Source of the DNA: Clostridium frigoris
GTDB lineage: Bacteria; Bacillota; Clostridia; Clostridiales; Clostridiaceae
DNA length: 64,000 nucleotides
NCBI RefSeq assembly: GCF_018861865.1
Contig: NZ_JAHLDV010000012.1
Location: forward strand, 1 to 64,000
Direction: 5' to 3'
Positions within the stretch are counted from its first letter, which is position 1, and every line of letters begins with the position of its first letter. Of this stretch, positions 37,878 through 47,043 are shown in pieces. The notes beneath the pieces were generated by a model. The model was not told the origin of the DNA and ran no database searches. It was given only the letters and a program-made list of their open reading frames with translations. The translations under genes were made by a program, and so were the position numbers.

Positions 37878-38876
37878 ATGTTTAATTTAAGAAACAGAAA
37901 CTTTTTAACTTTGATGGACTTTACTCCAAAGGAAATAAACTACTTTTTAGATTTAGCTAGCGACCTAAAGAAAGCTAAGTATGCAGGTACAGAACAGCAA
38001 AAATTAAAAGGTAAAAATATTGCTTTAATATTCGAAAAAAACTCAACAAGAACAAGATGTGCTTTTGAAGTAGGTGCACTTGACCAAGGAGCACATGTAA
38101 CTTATCTTGGACCTACAGGAACACAAATTGGTAAAAAGGAATCGGTTGCAGATACAGCAAGAGTTCTTGGAAGAATGTATGATGGAATAGAGTATAGAGG
38201 ATATGGTCAAGAAATAGTTGAAGAATTAGCTAAATATGCAGGAGTACCTGTATGGAATGGTTTAACAACGCAGGATCATCCAACACAAATTCTTGCTGAT
38301 TTTTTAACAATAAAAGAGCACTTTGATAAGCCATTAAGTAGTATTGTATTTGTATATACTGGTGATGGACGCAATAATATGGCAAATGCATTGATGATTG
38401 GTGCGGTAAAGATGGGTATGGACTTTAGAATTGTATCTCCAAAGCACCTCTTTCCAGAAGATGAATTAGTTCAAAAATGTAATGAAGTTGCAAAAGAAAC
38501 AGGAGCAAAGATTACACTAACAGACAATGTAGCACAGGGCGTTAAAGATGCAGATGTGATTTACACAGATGTATGGGTATCTATGGGAGAGGCAGATGAA
38601 GTTTGGGCAGAGAGAATTAAAATTTTAAAGCCATATCAAGTAAATATGGAAATGATTAAATTAACAGAAAATAAAAACGTTAAGTTTATGCACTGTTTAC
38701 CAGCATTCCATGATTTAAAGACTATTGTAGGAAAAGAAATATTTGAAAAATACGGTCTTAAGGGTCTAGAAGTTACAGATGAAGTGTTTGAGAGTAAACA
38801 TTCTATTGTATTTGATGAAGCAGAAAACAGAATGCATACAATCAAAGCAGTTATGGTTGCTACACTTGGTAACTAG
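37878..38876 (+). CDS. arcB: Ornithine carbamoyltransferase, copy 1 (catabolic)
   Basis: Phosphorolyses citrulline to ornithine and carbamoyl phosphate in the ADI pathway. The 332 residues have the carbamoyl-phosphate motif [21 protein letters not shown] and the ornithine-site HCLPAFHD. By eye it differs from copy 2 (41752) at about 28 of 332 positions. The ribosome site and first 90 coding bases are nearly identical, so duplication or gene conversion is recent. It is paired with arcC1. Catabolic function is inferred from the arc context. Confidence 0.95.
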   Translation: MFNLRNRNFLTLMDFTPKEINYFLDLASDLKKAKYAGTEQQKLKGKNIALIFEKNSTRTRCAFEVGALDQGAHVTYLGPTGTQIGKKESVADTARVLGRMYDGIEYRGYGQEIVEELAKYAGVPVWNGLTTQDHPTQILADFLTIKEHFDKPLSSIVFVYTGDGRNNMANALMIGAVKMGMDFRIVSPKHLFPEDELVQKCNEVAKETGAKITLTDNVAQGVKDADVIYTDVWVSMGEADEVWAERIKILKPYQVNMEMIKLTENKNVKFMHCLPAFHDLKTIVGKEIFEKYGLKGLEVTDEVFESKHSIVFDEAENRMHTIKAVMVATLGN

Positions 38877-38923
38877 TCTAAAATAAATTATATCTTATTT
38901 ATAATATAAAAGGAGAAATGAAT

Positions 38924-39877
38924 ATGTCAAGAATAGTGATAGCACTTGGGGGGAATGCCCTCCAAGCAAACCCAAAAGATACTACTGCAAAGGCACAATT
39001 AATAACTTCAAGAGAAACTTCAGAGACTATTGTAGATTTAATCGAAGAAGGTCATGAGGTAATTGTTGCTCATGGTAATGGACCTCAAGTAGGCCAAATT
39101 GTAGCTAATTATGAAGCAGCAGCATCTATAAATGAAAATAGTCCAGTAATGCCTTTCCCTGAATGTGGTGCTATGAGTCAAGGTTATATAGGATATCATC
39201 TACAACAAAGTATTAGGGCAGTGATGAGAAAAAGAGGAATAAATAAAGAAGTTGCCACTGTAATTACGCAGGTAATAGTAGATCCTAATGACCCAGGATT
39301 CAAGAATCCAACTAAACCAGTAGGTTCTTTCTTTACTCATGAGCAGGCTGAAAAATTAACGGCTGAAAAAGGATATACAATGAAGGAGGATTCTAATAGA
39401 GGATGGAGACGTGTTGTGGCATCGCCTTTACCAATTGATATAGTCGAAGAGCCTATTATTATGACATTAGTTGAAGCAGGACATATTGTTATAACGGTTG
39501 GTGGAGGTGGTATACCTGTAATTGATGAAGGGAACGGTAACCTTAAGGGAGTACCAGCTGTAATAGACAAAGATTTTGCTTCTTGTAAAATAGCAGAATT
39601 GATAAATGCTGATCTTCTTGTTGTGCTTACAGCAGTTGAGCAGGTTGCTATTAACTTTGGTAAACCAAACCAAAAAAATCTTTCAAGAATGACTGTAAAA
39701 GAAGCTAAAACATATATAGAAGAAGGACAATTTGCTCCTGGTTCTATGCTTCCAAAAATAAAAGCTGCTCTTATTTTTGTTGAAGCAAAAGAGGGTAGAA
39801 AAGCAATTATAACATCTCTTGAAAAAGCTAAGGAAGCAATAAATGAAGTTGCGGGAACAGTAATATGTATGAATTAA
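38924..39877 (+). CDS. arcC: Carbamate kinase, copy 1
   Basis: Transfers the phosphate of carbamoyl phosphate to ADP, giving the ATP of the ADI pathway. The 317 residues have ALGGNALQ at the N-terminus, AHGNGPQVGQI, VGGGGIPVI and AIITSLEKA near the end. About 14 residues differ from copy 2 (45627). ATG 38924 lies 8 nt after AAGGAG; an ATG at 38918 is too close. It follows arcB1 after 47 nt and is followed by a terminator. Confidence 0.95.
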   Translation: MSRIVIALGGNALQANPKDTTAKAQLITSRETSETIVDLIEEGHEVIVAHGNGPQVGQIVANYEAAASINENSPVMPFPECGAMSQGYIGYHLQQSIRAVMRKRGINKEVATVITQVIVDPNDPGFKNPTKPVGSFFTHEQAEKLTAEKGYTMKEDSNRGWRRVVASPLPIDIVEEPIIMTLVEAGHIVITVGGGGIPVIDEGNGNLKGVPAVIDKDFASCKIAELINADLLVVLTAVEQVAINFGKPNQKNLSRMTVKEAKTYIEEGQFAPGSMLPKIKAALIFVEAKEGRKAIITSLEKAKEAINEVAGTVICMN

Positions 39878-39917
39878 TGGAGAATAGAATACTATAAATA
39901 AGTAATTACAAAGTGAA

Positions 39918-39953
39918 AAATGATTTCTGTATAATACAGAAATCATTTTTTTT
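39918..39953 (+). terminator. Terminator after arcC1
   Basis: AAATGATTTCTGTAT and ATACAGAAATCATTTTTTT form a strong stem with a T7 tail. Confidence 0.92.
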
Positions 39954-40491
39954 AGGTCACTTTAACGATATTTAAGAATATTTAAATATATAAAATAAAT
40001 TATTTTTTTATATTAAATTTTTCCTGATTTTTAGATTTAAATATTATGAATAAAATGTTAACAATGCTGATTTTGTCAACGATTTCAGTGATTATTAATG
40101 GAAAAAACAAGTATAAGTGCATAAATATAAGTATGACAATAATAGCACATAAGTAATATGAATTTAGTTTGAGTATTATTATGCATTTATAGGCATAAAG
40201 AACCAAAAAAAACTTTTATGCATGTTTATACCCTATTTTTCATGTTATACATTATAAATTAGAATATTGTGGATATATATACAATTAATCTATTGTTTCA
40301 AATTTTCAAGTGGTAACATACGTAGAATTACTGTGAAAAATCAAGCTTAAGATATAAGCAGAGTTATAAAAGAGTATGAAGCTTAATAGACAAGATATAT
40401 TAGATATAATCGTATAATAAGGAGGTTTCAATATAAAATCGAAAACTTTATAATGAAGATATTAAGAGAAACGATAGGGGGATAAAACATC
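39954..40491 (+). other. Long AT-rich control region before arcA
   Basis: This 540-base gap has no convincing gene. It holds an imperfect palindrome TTATGC-N8-GCATAA (40179-40198), further GCATAA and TTATGCA half-sites (near 40121 and 40215), and a good ribosome site AAGGAGG (40421-40427) that leads only to ATA-AAA-TCG-AAA-ACT-TTA-TAA. The half-site cluster could be bound by ArgR, whose gene is at 47525, but they match the known ARG box only loosely. The arcA ribosome site (ATAGGGGGAT) is further on. Confidence 0.4.
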
Positions 40492-41715
40492 ATGGAATCA
40501 TTTATAAATGTAACTTCCGAAATAGGAAAACTTAATAAAGTAATGTTACACAGGCCAGGTAGAGAAATAGAAAATTTAACACCGGAACTTCTTGCAAGAT
40601 TGCTTTTTGATGACATTCCTTATTTAGAGGTAGCGAGAAAAGAGCACGATATATTTGCAAAGCTTTTAAAAGAAAATGATGTAGAGGTCCTTTATTTAGA
40701 AGAACTTGCTACAGAGGCTTTGGAAGATAATAAAGTAAAAGAAATATTCTTACAGCAGTTTTTACAAGAAAGTCACATTAGTAATAAAGAAATATATAAA
40801 TCTCTTTATGATTATTTAATGTCAAAGCCTACAAGAGAAATGATTGATATACTTATGGCTGGAGTTAGAAAAAATGATATTGATGTTAAAGAGATGCATT
40901 CACTAAGAGGACTAATCGGAAACAATTATCCATTCTATTTAGATCCTATGCCTAATCTTTATTTTACTCGCGATCCAGGTGCTTCAATTGGAAATGGTAT
41001 TACTATAAATACTATGCAAACTGAAGCTAGAAGGCGAGAAACTATGTTCCTAGAATTTATTCATAAATATCATAAATCTTTCAAACAACACGAAGTACCA
41101 CTTTGGTATAATAGGAATCTTCCCAACAATATAGAAGGTGGAGACGAGCTTATATTATCTGCTACAACGCTTGCAATAGGATGTAGTCAAAGAACTTCAC
41201 CTGAGGCTATAGAGGTAGTAGCAAGAAATTTGTTTGCAAAACATACTGCTTTTGAAAAAGTATTAGTATTAGAAATTCCGTCTAGTAGAGCATTTATGCA
41301 TCTTGATACTGTATTTACTATGGTTGATTATGATAAATTTACAATACACCCAGAGATAGAAGGACCGCTTAATGTTTTTGAAATTACAAAAGGTCTTAAC
41401 GGCGAATTAAATATTAAACAAGAAAAGGATATATTAGAAAATGTATTAAAAGATGCGTTAAATCTACCTTCAATTGAATTAATAAGATGCGGTGGAGGCG
41501 ACTCTATAGTAGCTGCAAGAGAACAATGGAATGATGGATCAAATACTCTAGCTATTGCACCAGGAAAGGTTATAACTTATGAACGAAATTATATTACAAA
41601 TGAAATTTTATCAAAACGTGGTATAACAGTTATAACAATGCCAAGTGCTGAATTATCAAGAGGACGAGGCGGCCCTAGATGTATGAGTATGCCACTAAAT
41701 AGAGATAACTTATAA
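40492..41715 (+). CDS. arcA: Arginine deiminase
   Basis: Hydrolyses arginine to citrulline and ammonia, the first ADI step. The 407 residues carry the catalytic residues of the family: YFTRDPGA, EGGDEL, HLDTVFTM and the nucleophile cysteine in RGGPRCMSMP near the C-terminus. Normal length. The ribosome site is AGGGGGAT. It heads the block arcA-arcB2-arcD-arcT-arcC2. Confidence 0.97.
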   Translation: MESFINVTSEIGKLNKVMLHRPGREIENLTPELLARLLFDDIPYLEVARKEHDIFAKLLKENDVEVLYLEELATEALEDNKVKEIFLQQFLQESHISNKEIYKSLYDYLMSKPTREMIDILMAGVRKNDIDVKEMHSLRGLIGNNYPFYLDPMPNLYFTRDPGASIGNGITINTMQTEARRRETMFLEFIHKYHKSFKQHEVPLWYNRNLPNNIEGGDELILSATTLAIGCSQRTSPEAIEVVARNLFAKHTAFEKVLVLEIPSSRAFMHLDTVFTMVDYDKFTIHPEIEGPLNVFEITKGLNGELNIKQEKDILENVLKDALNLPSIELIRCGGGDSIVAAREQWNDGSNTLAIAPGKVITYERNYITNEILSKRGITVITMPSAELSRGRGGPRCMSMPLNRDNL

Positions 41716-41751
41716 AAATGACGAAACTAAAAATATTAGGAGGAATTTATT

Positions 41752-42750
41752 ATGTTTAACTTAAGAAACAGAAACTTTTTAACTTTGATGGACTTTACTC
41801 CAAAGGAAATAAACTACTTTTTAGATTTAGCTAGAGATCTAAAAAAAGCTAAGTATGCAGGTACTGAGCAGCAGAACTTAAAAGGTAAAAACATTGCTCT
41901 AATATTTGAAAAGAGTTCTACAAGAACAAGATGTGCTTTTGAAGTAGGTGCACTAGATCAAGGAGCACATGTAACTTACCTTGGACCTACAGGGACTCAA
42001 ATTGGTAAGAAAGAATCTGTAGCAGACACAGCGAGAGTACTTGGAAGAATGTATGATGGAATAGAATATAGGGGATATGGTCAAGAAGTTGTTGAAGATT
42101 TAGCTAAATATGCAGGAGTACCTGTATGGAATGGCTTAACAACAGAGGATCATCCAACACAAATTCTTGCGGATTTCTTAACTATAAGAGAACACTTTGA
42201 TAAACCATTAAGTTACATTTCGTTTGTATATGCTGGTGACGGAAGAAATAACATGGCAAATGCATTGATGATAGGTGCTGCTAAAATGGGTATGGACTTT
42301 AGAATTGTATCACCTAAGAGCTTATTCCCAGAAACAGTATTAGTCCAAAAATGTAATGAAATTGCGAAAGTTACAGGAGCAAAAATTACTATTACAGATA
42401 ACGTGGATGCAGGCGTTAAAAATGCAGATGTAATCTACACAGATGTATGGGTTTCTATGGGTGAAGCAGATGAAGTTTGGGCATCAAGAATAAAATTATT
42501 AAAACCATACCAAGTTAATATGGAAATGCTTAATAAGACAGGTAATAAAGATGTTAAATTTATGCATTGTCTACCAGCCTTCCATGACTTAAAGACTATT
42601 GTAGGAAAAGAAATATTTGAAAAATATGGTCTTGAAGGTTTAGAAGTTACAGATGAGGTATTTGAAAGTAAACATTCTATTGTATTTGATGAAGCAGAAA
42701 ATAGGATGCATACAATAAAAGCAGTTATGGTTGCTACACTTGGAAACTAG
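41752..42750 (+). CDS. arcB: Ornithine carbamoyltransferase, copy 2 (catabolic)
   Basis: Second ADI-pathway carbamoyltransferase, 332 residues, with [21 protein letters not shown] and HCLPAFHD intact. It shares the AATATTAGGAGGAATTTATT leader and nearly all of the first 90 coding bases with copy 1; differences cluster in the middle (residues 155-190 and 250-262). It follows arcA by 36 nt and precedes the antiporter arcD. Confidence 0.95.
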   Translation: MFNLRNRNFLTLMDFTPKEINYFLDLARDLKKAKYAGTEQQNLKGKNIALIFEKSSTRTRCAFEVGALDQGAHVTYLGPTGTQIGKKESVADTARVLGRMYDGIEYRGYGQEVVEDLAKYAGVPVWNGLTTEDHPTQILADFLTIREHFDKPLSYISFVYAGDGRNNMANALMIGAAKMGMDFRIVSPKSLFPETVLVQKCNEIAKVTGAKITITDNVDAGVKNADVIYTDVWVSMGEADEVWASRIKLLKPYQVNMEMLNKTGNKDVKFMHCLPAFHDLKTIVGKEIFEKYGLEGLEVTDEVFESKHSIVFDEAENRMHTIKAVMVATLGN

Positions 42751-42847
42751 CCTGAGATAAATATAATTATAAATCTAATTGGTGAGGGTAATATTATTAT
42801 TCTCGCCAAATTTCAATATTGCTAGTAGGTTAGAAGGAGAGTATAAG

Positions 42848-44266
42848 ATGGAAAAGGATAAAAAATTAGGCGTATTTTCACTAACAGCACTTGTTATTAC
42901 TTCCTCAATAGGTGCTGGTATATTCAATATATCTGGAGATTTAGCCTCAGGTGCTGCTGCAGGACCTGCAATTATTGCATGGATAATTGTTGGTTTTGGT
43001 ATTTTAATGTTATCGTTATCTTTTAACAATTTATTATTAAAAAAACCTGAATTGAATGGTATATTTAGCTATGCAGAAGATGGTTTTGGAAAATTTGGAG
43101 GGTTCATTAGTGGATGGGGGTATTGGTTATCCGCATGGCTTGGTAATGTAGCATTTGCTACAATGCTTATGAGTACACTTTCTTATTTTTTTCCTGTATT
43201 TGGAAACGGTCAAAATGTTGCCTCAATTATTGGTGCTAGTATTATTATGTGGGCACTTACATATATAGTTAATAGAGGCGTTGAGGAAGCTGCTGTTATA
43301 AATACAGTAGTCACCATATTTAAATTAATACCTATCTTTTTATTCATAGTAATAGGTATTGTAGCTTTTAAGGTGGATTTATTCACCAATCATTTTTGGG
43401 GAAACATATCTACTAATTTTAATCTATCAGATATATTCTCACAAGTTAAAAGTTGTATGATGGTAATGATGTGGGTTTTTGTTGGTATAGAAGGAGCTTC
43501 TATGTTATCTTCTCGTGCTAATAAAAAATCTGAAGCTGGAAGAGCAACTATTCTTGGGTTGATAGGATTATTAATTATTTATATACTTGCTTCCATGATT
43601 CCTTATGGTGTTATGAGTAAAGATCAGTTAGCGAAATTAGCTACTCCTTCAATGGCTTATATCTTAAAAGATATTGTTGGACCTTGGGGAGCTGCATTTA
43701 TAAACGTAGGTTTAATAATCTCAATTTCAGGTGCATGGTTATCTTGGACGATGTTACCATCTGAAACAACTCTTTTAATGGCTCGTTCAAAACTATTGCC
43801 AAAAATATTTGGTAAAGTAAATAAAGCTGGTGCGCCTACTTTTTCTTTGATTATCACAGCGGCCTTAACCCAATTATTTATTTTTACTTTCTTATTTACA
43901 GATAAGGCATATCAATTTGCTTATTCTCTTTGTACTGCTGCAATACTCGTATGTTACTTATTTGTTGGATTGTACCAATTTAAAATATCTTATTTAAACA
44001 GACATGAAAAGGGACAAATAAAACAAATATTAGTAGGGCTAATTACTGTGGTTTTTGAAATATGGGCAATCGTAGTTTCAGGACTAAACTATACTTTACT
44101 CTGCCTTATAGCTTATATTCCTGGAATTGTGTTTTTTGCCATGGCTAGAAAAGAAAACGGTGAAAAGAAATTGCTAACAAAGAGACAAGCTATATTGACT
44201 GCTTTAATTGTTATAGGATCAATATATATCATTTACCAATTAGCTATAGGAAAAGTTGCTATTTAA
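42848..44266 (+). CDS. arcD: Arginine:ornithine antiporter
   Basis: Exchanges external arginine for internal ornithine. The 472-residue APA-family permease has about 12-13 transmembrane segments; SSIGAGIFNISGDLASGAAAG is the TM1 substrate loop (cut at 20 residues: SIGAGIFNISGDLASGAAAG) and NGIFSYAEDGFGKFGGF the following block. The frame is open from 42779, but ATG 42848 has GAAGGAGAG at the right distance and starts the conserved KKLGVFSLTAL. It follows arcB2. Confidence 0.93.
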   Translation: MEKDKKLGVFSLTALVITSSIGAGIFNISGDLASGAAAGPAIIAWIIVGFGILMLSLSFNNLLLKKPELNGIFSYAEDGFGKFGGFISGWGYWLSAWLGNVAFATMLMSTLSYFFPVFGNGQNVASIIGASIIMWALTYIVNRGVEEAAVINTVVTIFKLIPIFLFIVIGIVAFKVDLFTNHFWGNISTNFNLSDIFSQVKSCMMVMMWVFVGIEGASMLSSRANKKSEAGRATILGLIGLLIIYILASMIPYGVMSKDQLAKLATPSMAYILKDIVGPWGAAFINVGLIISISGAWLSWTMLPSETTLLMARSKLLPKIFGKVNKAGAPTFSLIITAALTQLFIFTFLFTDKAYQFAYSLCTAAILVCYLFVGLYQFKISYLNRHEKGQIKQILVGLITVVFEIWAIVVSGLNYTLLCLIAYIPGIVFFAMARKENGEKKLLTKRQAILTALIVIGSIYIIYQLAIGKVAI

Positions 44267-44293
44267 ATTATCGAAAAGAGGTTTTTAATGACA

Positions 44294-44384
44294 TTTCAAA
44301 AGGAAAATTCCCCATTTTTACAAGTGGAAGCTAACTACCTTAGTAAAAATAAAACTTCAGTGGGAATATAAATCTCCTTCTGAA
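44294..44384. repeat. Degenerate palindromic element, copy P3
   Basis: TTCAAAAGGAAAATTCCCC on the left pairs imperfectly with GGGAATATAAATCTCCTTC and TGAAG on the right. Compared with locus 2, about 83 bases (44298-44380) are extra between the shared flanks GACATTTC and TGAAGTCGTTAATGC, and TTC is repeated at both ends, as after a small mobile insertion. Confidence 0.5.
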
Positions 44385-44387
44385 GTC

Positions 44388-44434
44388 GTTAATGCATCTC
44401 GTGTAGAGATGTGCAGCTGCAAAGGAGATGATTT
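44388..44434 (+). repeat. Tandem GGAGATGAT stem-loop modules, locus 3 (arcT leader)
   Basis: GCATCTCGTGTAGAGATGTGC is a strong hairpin. It is followed by GCAGCTGCAAAGGAGATGAT, two bases different from locus 2. Here the final GGAGATGAT doubles as the ribosome site of arcT (ATG 44438). Confidence 0.65.
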
Positions 44435-44437
44435 AAT

Positions 44438-45559
44438 ATGAATATTGCAAGTTTTGGCGTTGAAGAATGGTTAAATGTTTGGGAAAATGATGCTATTTAT
44501 GATATAGCAGGAAGCTCGATTGCATCATTTTCATTAGAAGAAATAATATCTATAGATGGTACAACTCCAAAGGAATTTTTTGATAGATTATTAAAAACAA
44601 AAATGAATTATGGGTGGATAGAAGGTTCGCCAGAGTTTAAAAAAGAAGTTAGCAAATTATATAAAAATGTTCCACCTGAAAATATTCTACAAACAAATGG
44701 AGCAACAGGTGCAAATCTTTTAGCATTATACTCATTAATCGAGCCCGGTGATCATGTAATTTCCATGCATCCTAGCTATCAACAATTATATGATATTCCA
44801 AAGTCTTTTGGCGCAGAGGTAGATTTTTGGGAAATTTATGAAGAGAATGATTGGCTACCAACGCTCGATGAACTAAAAAAATTAATACGTCCAAATACAA
44901 AATTAATTTGTTTGAATAATGCAAATAATCCTACTGGAACAATATTTGATGATGACTTTCTTAAAGAAATAGTAAAAGTTGCGAGTAATGTTGGTGCTTA
45001 TATTTTAGTTGATGAAGTATATAAACCTTTAGATTCTACTAGTTCTGTTTCTTCAATTGTAGATTTATACAATAAAGGAATTTCCACAAATAGTTTATCA
45101 AAAACATATTCAGTTCCAGGAATACGTGTTGGTTGGATTGCCAGCAATAAAGAATTAGCAGACTTATTTAGAAAATATCGTGACTACACTATGATTTGTG
45201 CAGGTGTTTTTGATGATTATCTAGCTGTTCATATATTAAAAAATAAAGAATTAGTCTACAATAGAAATAAAAAAATTGTTCATACGAATTTAGAGATTGT
45301 TAAGGAATGGGTTAAAAATGAGCCTCGTGTTTCATTAGTATTTCCAAAATATGTTTCTACATCATTTATTAAATTAGATATACCTATTGATGTTGAGCAA
45401 TTTTGTATAGATATTTTAAAAGAAAAAGGAGTCCTGTTAGTACCTGGCAATCGTTTTGATGTTCCTGGACATGCTAGATTAGGATATTGTACACACACAG
45501 AGATATTAAAAAATGGATTAAAAGAGTTATCTGATTATTTAAGAAAGTTTGATAAATAA
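44438..45559 (+). CDS. arcT: Class I/II aminotransferase, ArcT-like
   Basis: A 373-residue PLP-dependent fold-type-I aminotransferase. The PLP lysine is in NSLSKTYSVPGIRVGW; other landmarks are NGATGANL, NNANNPTG and VDEVYKPL. A transaminase of this kind, ArcT, occurs inside the arc operons of lactic acid bacteria and bacilli, which supports the name; its substrate has not been settled. It lies between arcD and arcC2. The ribosome site is AAAGGAGATGAT, part of the repeat module. Confidence 0.85.
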   Translation: MNIASFGVEEWLNVWENDAIYDIAGSSIASFSLEEIISIDGTTPKEFFDRLLKTKMNYGWIEGSPEFKKEVSKLYKNVPPENILQTNGATGANLLALYSLIEPGDHVISMHPSYQQLYDIPKSFGAEVDFWEIYEENDWLPTLDELKKLIRPNTKLICLNNANNPTGTIFDDDFLKEIVKVASNVGAYILVDEVYKPLDSTSSVSSIVDLYNKGISTNSLSKTYSVPGIRVGWIASNKELADLFRKYRDYTMICAGVFDDYLAVHILKNKELVYNRNKKIVHTNLEIVKEWVKNEPRVSLVFPKYVSTSFIKLDIPIDVEQFCIDILKEKGVLLVPGNRFDVPGHARLGYCTHTEILKNGLKELSDYLRKFDK

Positions 45560-45626
45560 CTAAATTTAAAATGATTTTTCTATTAAAATATTACATTTCA
45601 TATTAAATATAAAAGGAGAAATGAAT

Positions 45627-46577
45627 ATGTCAAGAATAGTAATTGCACTTGGGGGGAATGCCCTTCAAGCAAACCCAAAAGATACTACTGCAAAGGCACA
45701 ATTAATAACTTCAAGAGAAACTTCAGAGACTATTGTAGATTTAATCGAAGAAGGCCATGAGATAATTATTGCTCATGGTAATGGACCTCAAGTAGGCCAA
45801 ATTGTAGCTAATTATGAAGCAGCAGCATCTATAAATGAAAATAGTCCAGTAATGCCTTTCCCTGAATGTGGTGCTATGAGCCAAGGTTATATAGGATATC
45901 ATCTACAACAAAGTATTAGGGCAGTGATGAGAAGAAGAGGAATAAATAAAGAAGTTGCCACTGTGATTACTCAAGTAATAGTAGATCCTAAGGATCCAGG
46001 ATTTAAGAATCCAACTAAACCAGTAGGTTCTTTTTTTACGCAGGAACAGGCTGAGAAATTAACAGCTGAAAAGGGATATACAATGAAGGAAGATTCTAAT
46101 AGAGGCTGGAGACGAGTTGTGGCTTCACCATTACCAATTGATATAGTAGAAGAGCCTATTATTATGACATTAGTTGAGGCTGGACATATTGTTATAACTG
46201 TTGGTGGAGGCGGTATACCTGTAATTGACAAAGGAAACGGTAATCTCGAAGGAGTACCAGCTGTAATAGACAAAGATTTCGCTTCTTGTAAAATAGCTGA
46301 ATTAATAAATGCTGATCTTCTTGTTGTACTTACAGCAGTTGAGCAGGTTGCTATTAATTTTGGCAAACCAAACCAAAAGAATCTTTCAAGAATGACTGTA
46401 GAAGAAGCTAAAACATATATAAAAGAAGGTCAATTTGCTCCTGGTTCTATGCTTCCGAAAATAAAAGCAGCTCTTATATTCGTAGAAGCAAAAGAGGGTA
46501 GAAAAGCAATTATAACATCTCTTGAAAAAGCTAAAGAAGCAATAAGTGGGGCAGCAGGAACAGTCATCATAAGCTAG
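45627..46577 (+). CDS. arcC: Carbamate kinase, copy 2
   Basis: Second carbamate kinase, 316 residues, about 95% identical to copy 1 by eye. ALGGNALQ, AHGNGPQVG and VGGGGIPVI are intact. The leader ATAAAAGGAGAAATGAATATG is shared with copy 1 almost base for base; the last ten residues differ. It closes the arcA-arcB2-arcD-arcT-arcC2 block. A third, truncated copy lies at 50096. Confidence 0.95.
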   Translation: MSRIVIALGGNALQANPKDTTAKAQLITSRETSETIVDLIEEGHEIIIAHGNGPQVGQIVANYEAAASINENSPVMPFPECGAMSQGYIGYHLQQSIRAVMRRRGINKEVATVITQVIVDPKDPGFKNPTKPVGSFFTQEQAEKLTAEKGYTMKEDSNRGWRRVVASPLPIDIVEEPIIMTLVEAGHIVITVGGGGIPVIDKGNGNLEGVPAVIDKDFASCKIAELINADLLVVLTAVEQVAINFGKPNQKNLSRMTVEEAKTYIKEGQFAPGSMLPKIKAALIFVEAKEGRKAIITSLEKAKEAISGAAGTVIIS

Positions 46578-46639
46578 TTTACATATAAATTATATGATGA
46601 CAAAATAGCTACAAATGCGCATATAAAATAATTTTTTAT

Positions 46640-46809
46640 ATGAGATATATTAATTTAGGTGATACAGACTTAGTATTATTTAGTGCTACTTTAGTTTTTT
46701 TCTTTTTCAAGAGATGTTTGCTGTTATCACTCCAGTATTAATTACTGGAGCATTTTCGGATAGAGTATCGTTTAAAAGCTATGTTATTATTGGTATATAT
46801 ATGATATAG
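46640..46809 (+). pseudogene. Ammonium transporter (Amt) remnant, internally deleted and frameshifted
   Basis: ATG 46640 opens MRYINLGDTDLVLFSATLVF, the first membrane segment of Amt proteins. After a frame change in the T/C run near 46700, the sequence reads FQEMFAVITPVLITGAFSDR then VSFKSYVIIGIY, which in Amt lies some 85-90 residues further on. So two parts of amt are joined by a deletion, and the frame ends at TAG 46807. It cannot make a transporter. Confidence 0.75.
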
Positions 46810-47043
46810 GAACGTATTAAAAGAATTTTTAAACGTAAAGTACTGAATAAGGATAGTATACCATTTCAACCACAAGAAAGTTATAAAATGATACTTTTTA
46901 AATGTAAAAAAGGTGGGTTCGAAGAAGAAGTACCTGACTTTGTTGCGTTTGAATGATATACACCTGAAGAATATGACAAGAAAAGTGGTAGTCCTATTGC
47001 TTTGTGTATACAATATGATTTAGATATGATAATTAAGAGGTGA
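46810..47043 (+). pseudogene. Unrecognised coding remnant with an in-frame TGA
   Basis: After the Amt fragment the same frame stays open for 48 codons, meets TGA at 46954, then continues 28 codons to TGA 47041. The parts read ...MILFKCKKGGFEEEVPDFVAFE and YTPEEYDKKSGSPIALCIQY. The charged, codon-like character suggests decayed coding sequence. I do not recognise the family. Confidence 0.4.

Noticed and set aside
40000-40206. 68-residue hydrophobic frame on the minus strand
   Set aside because: It has no ribosome site, lies in AT-rich intergenic DNA, and its hydrophobicity is what random AT-rich sequence encodes.
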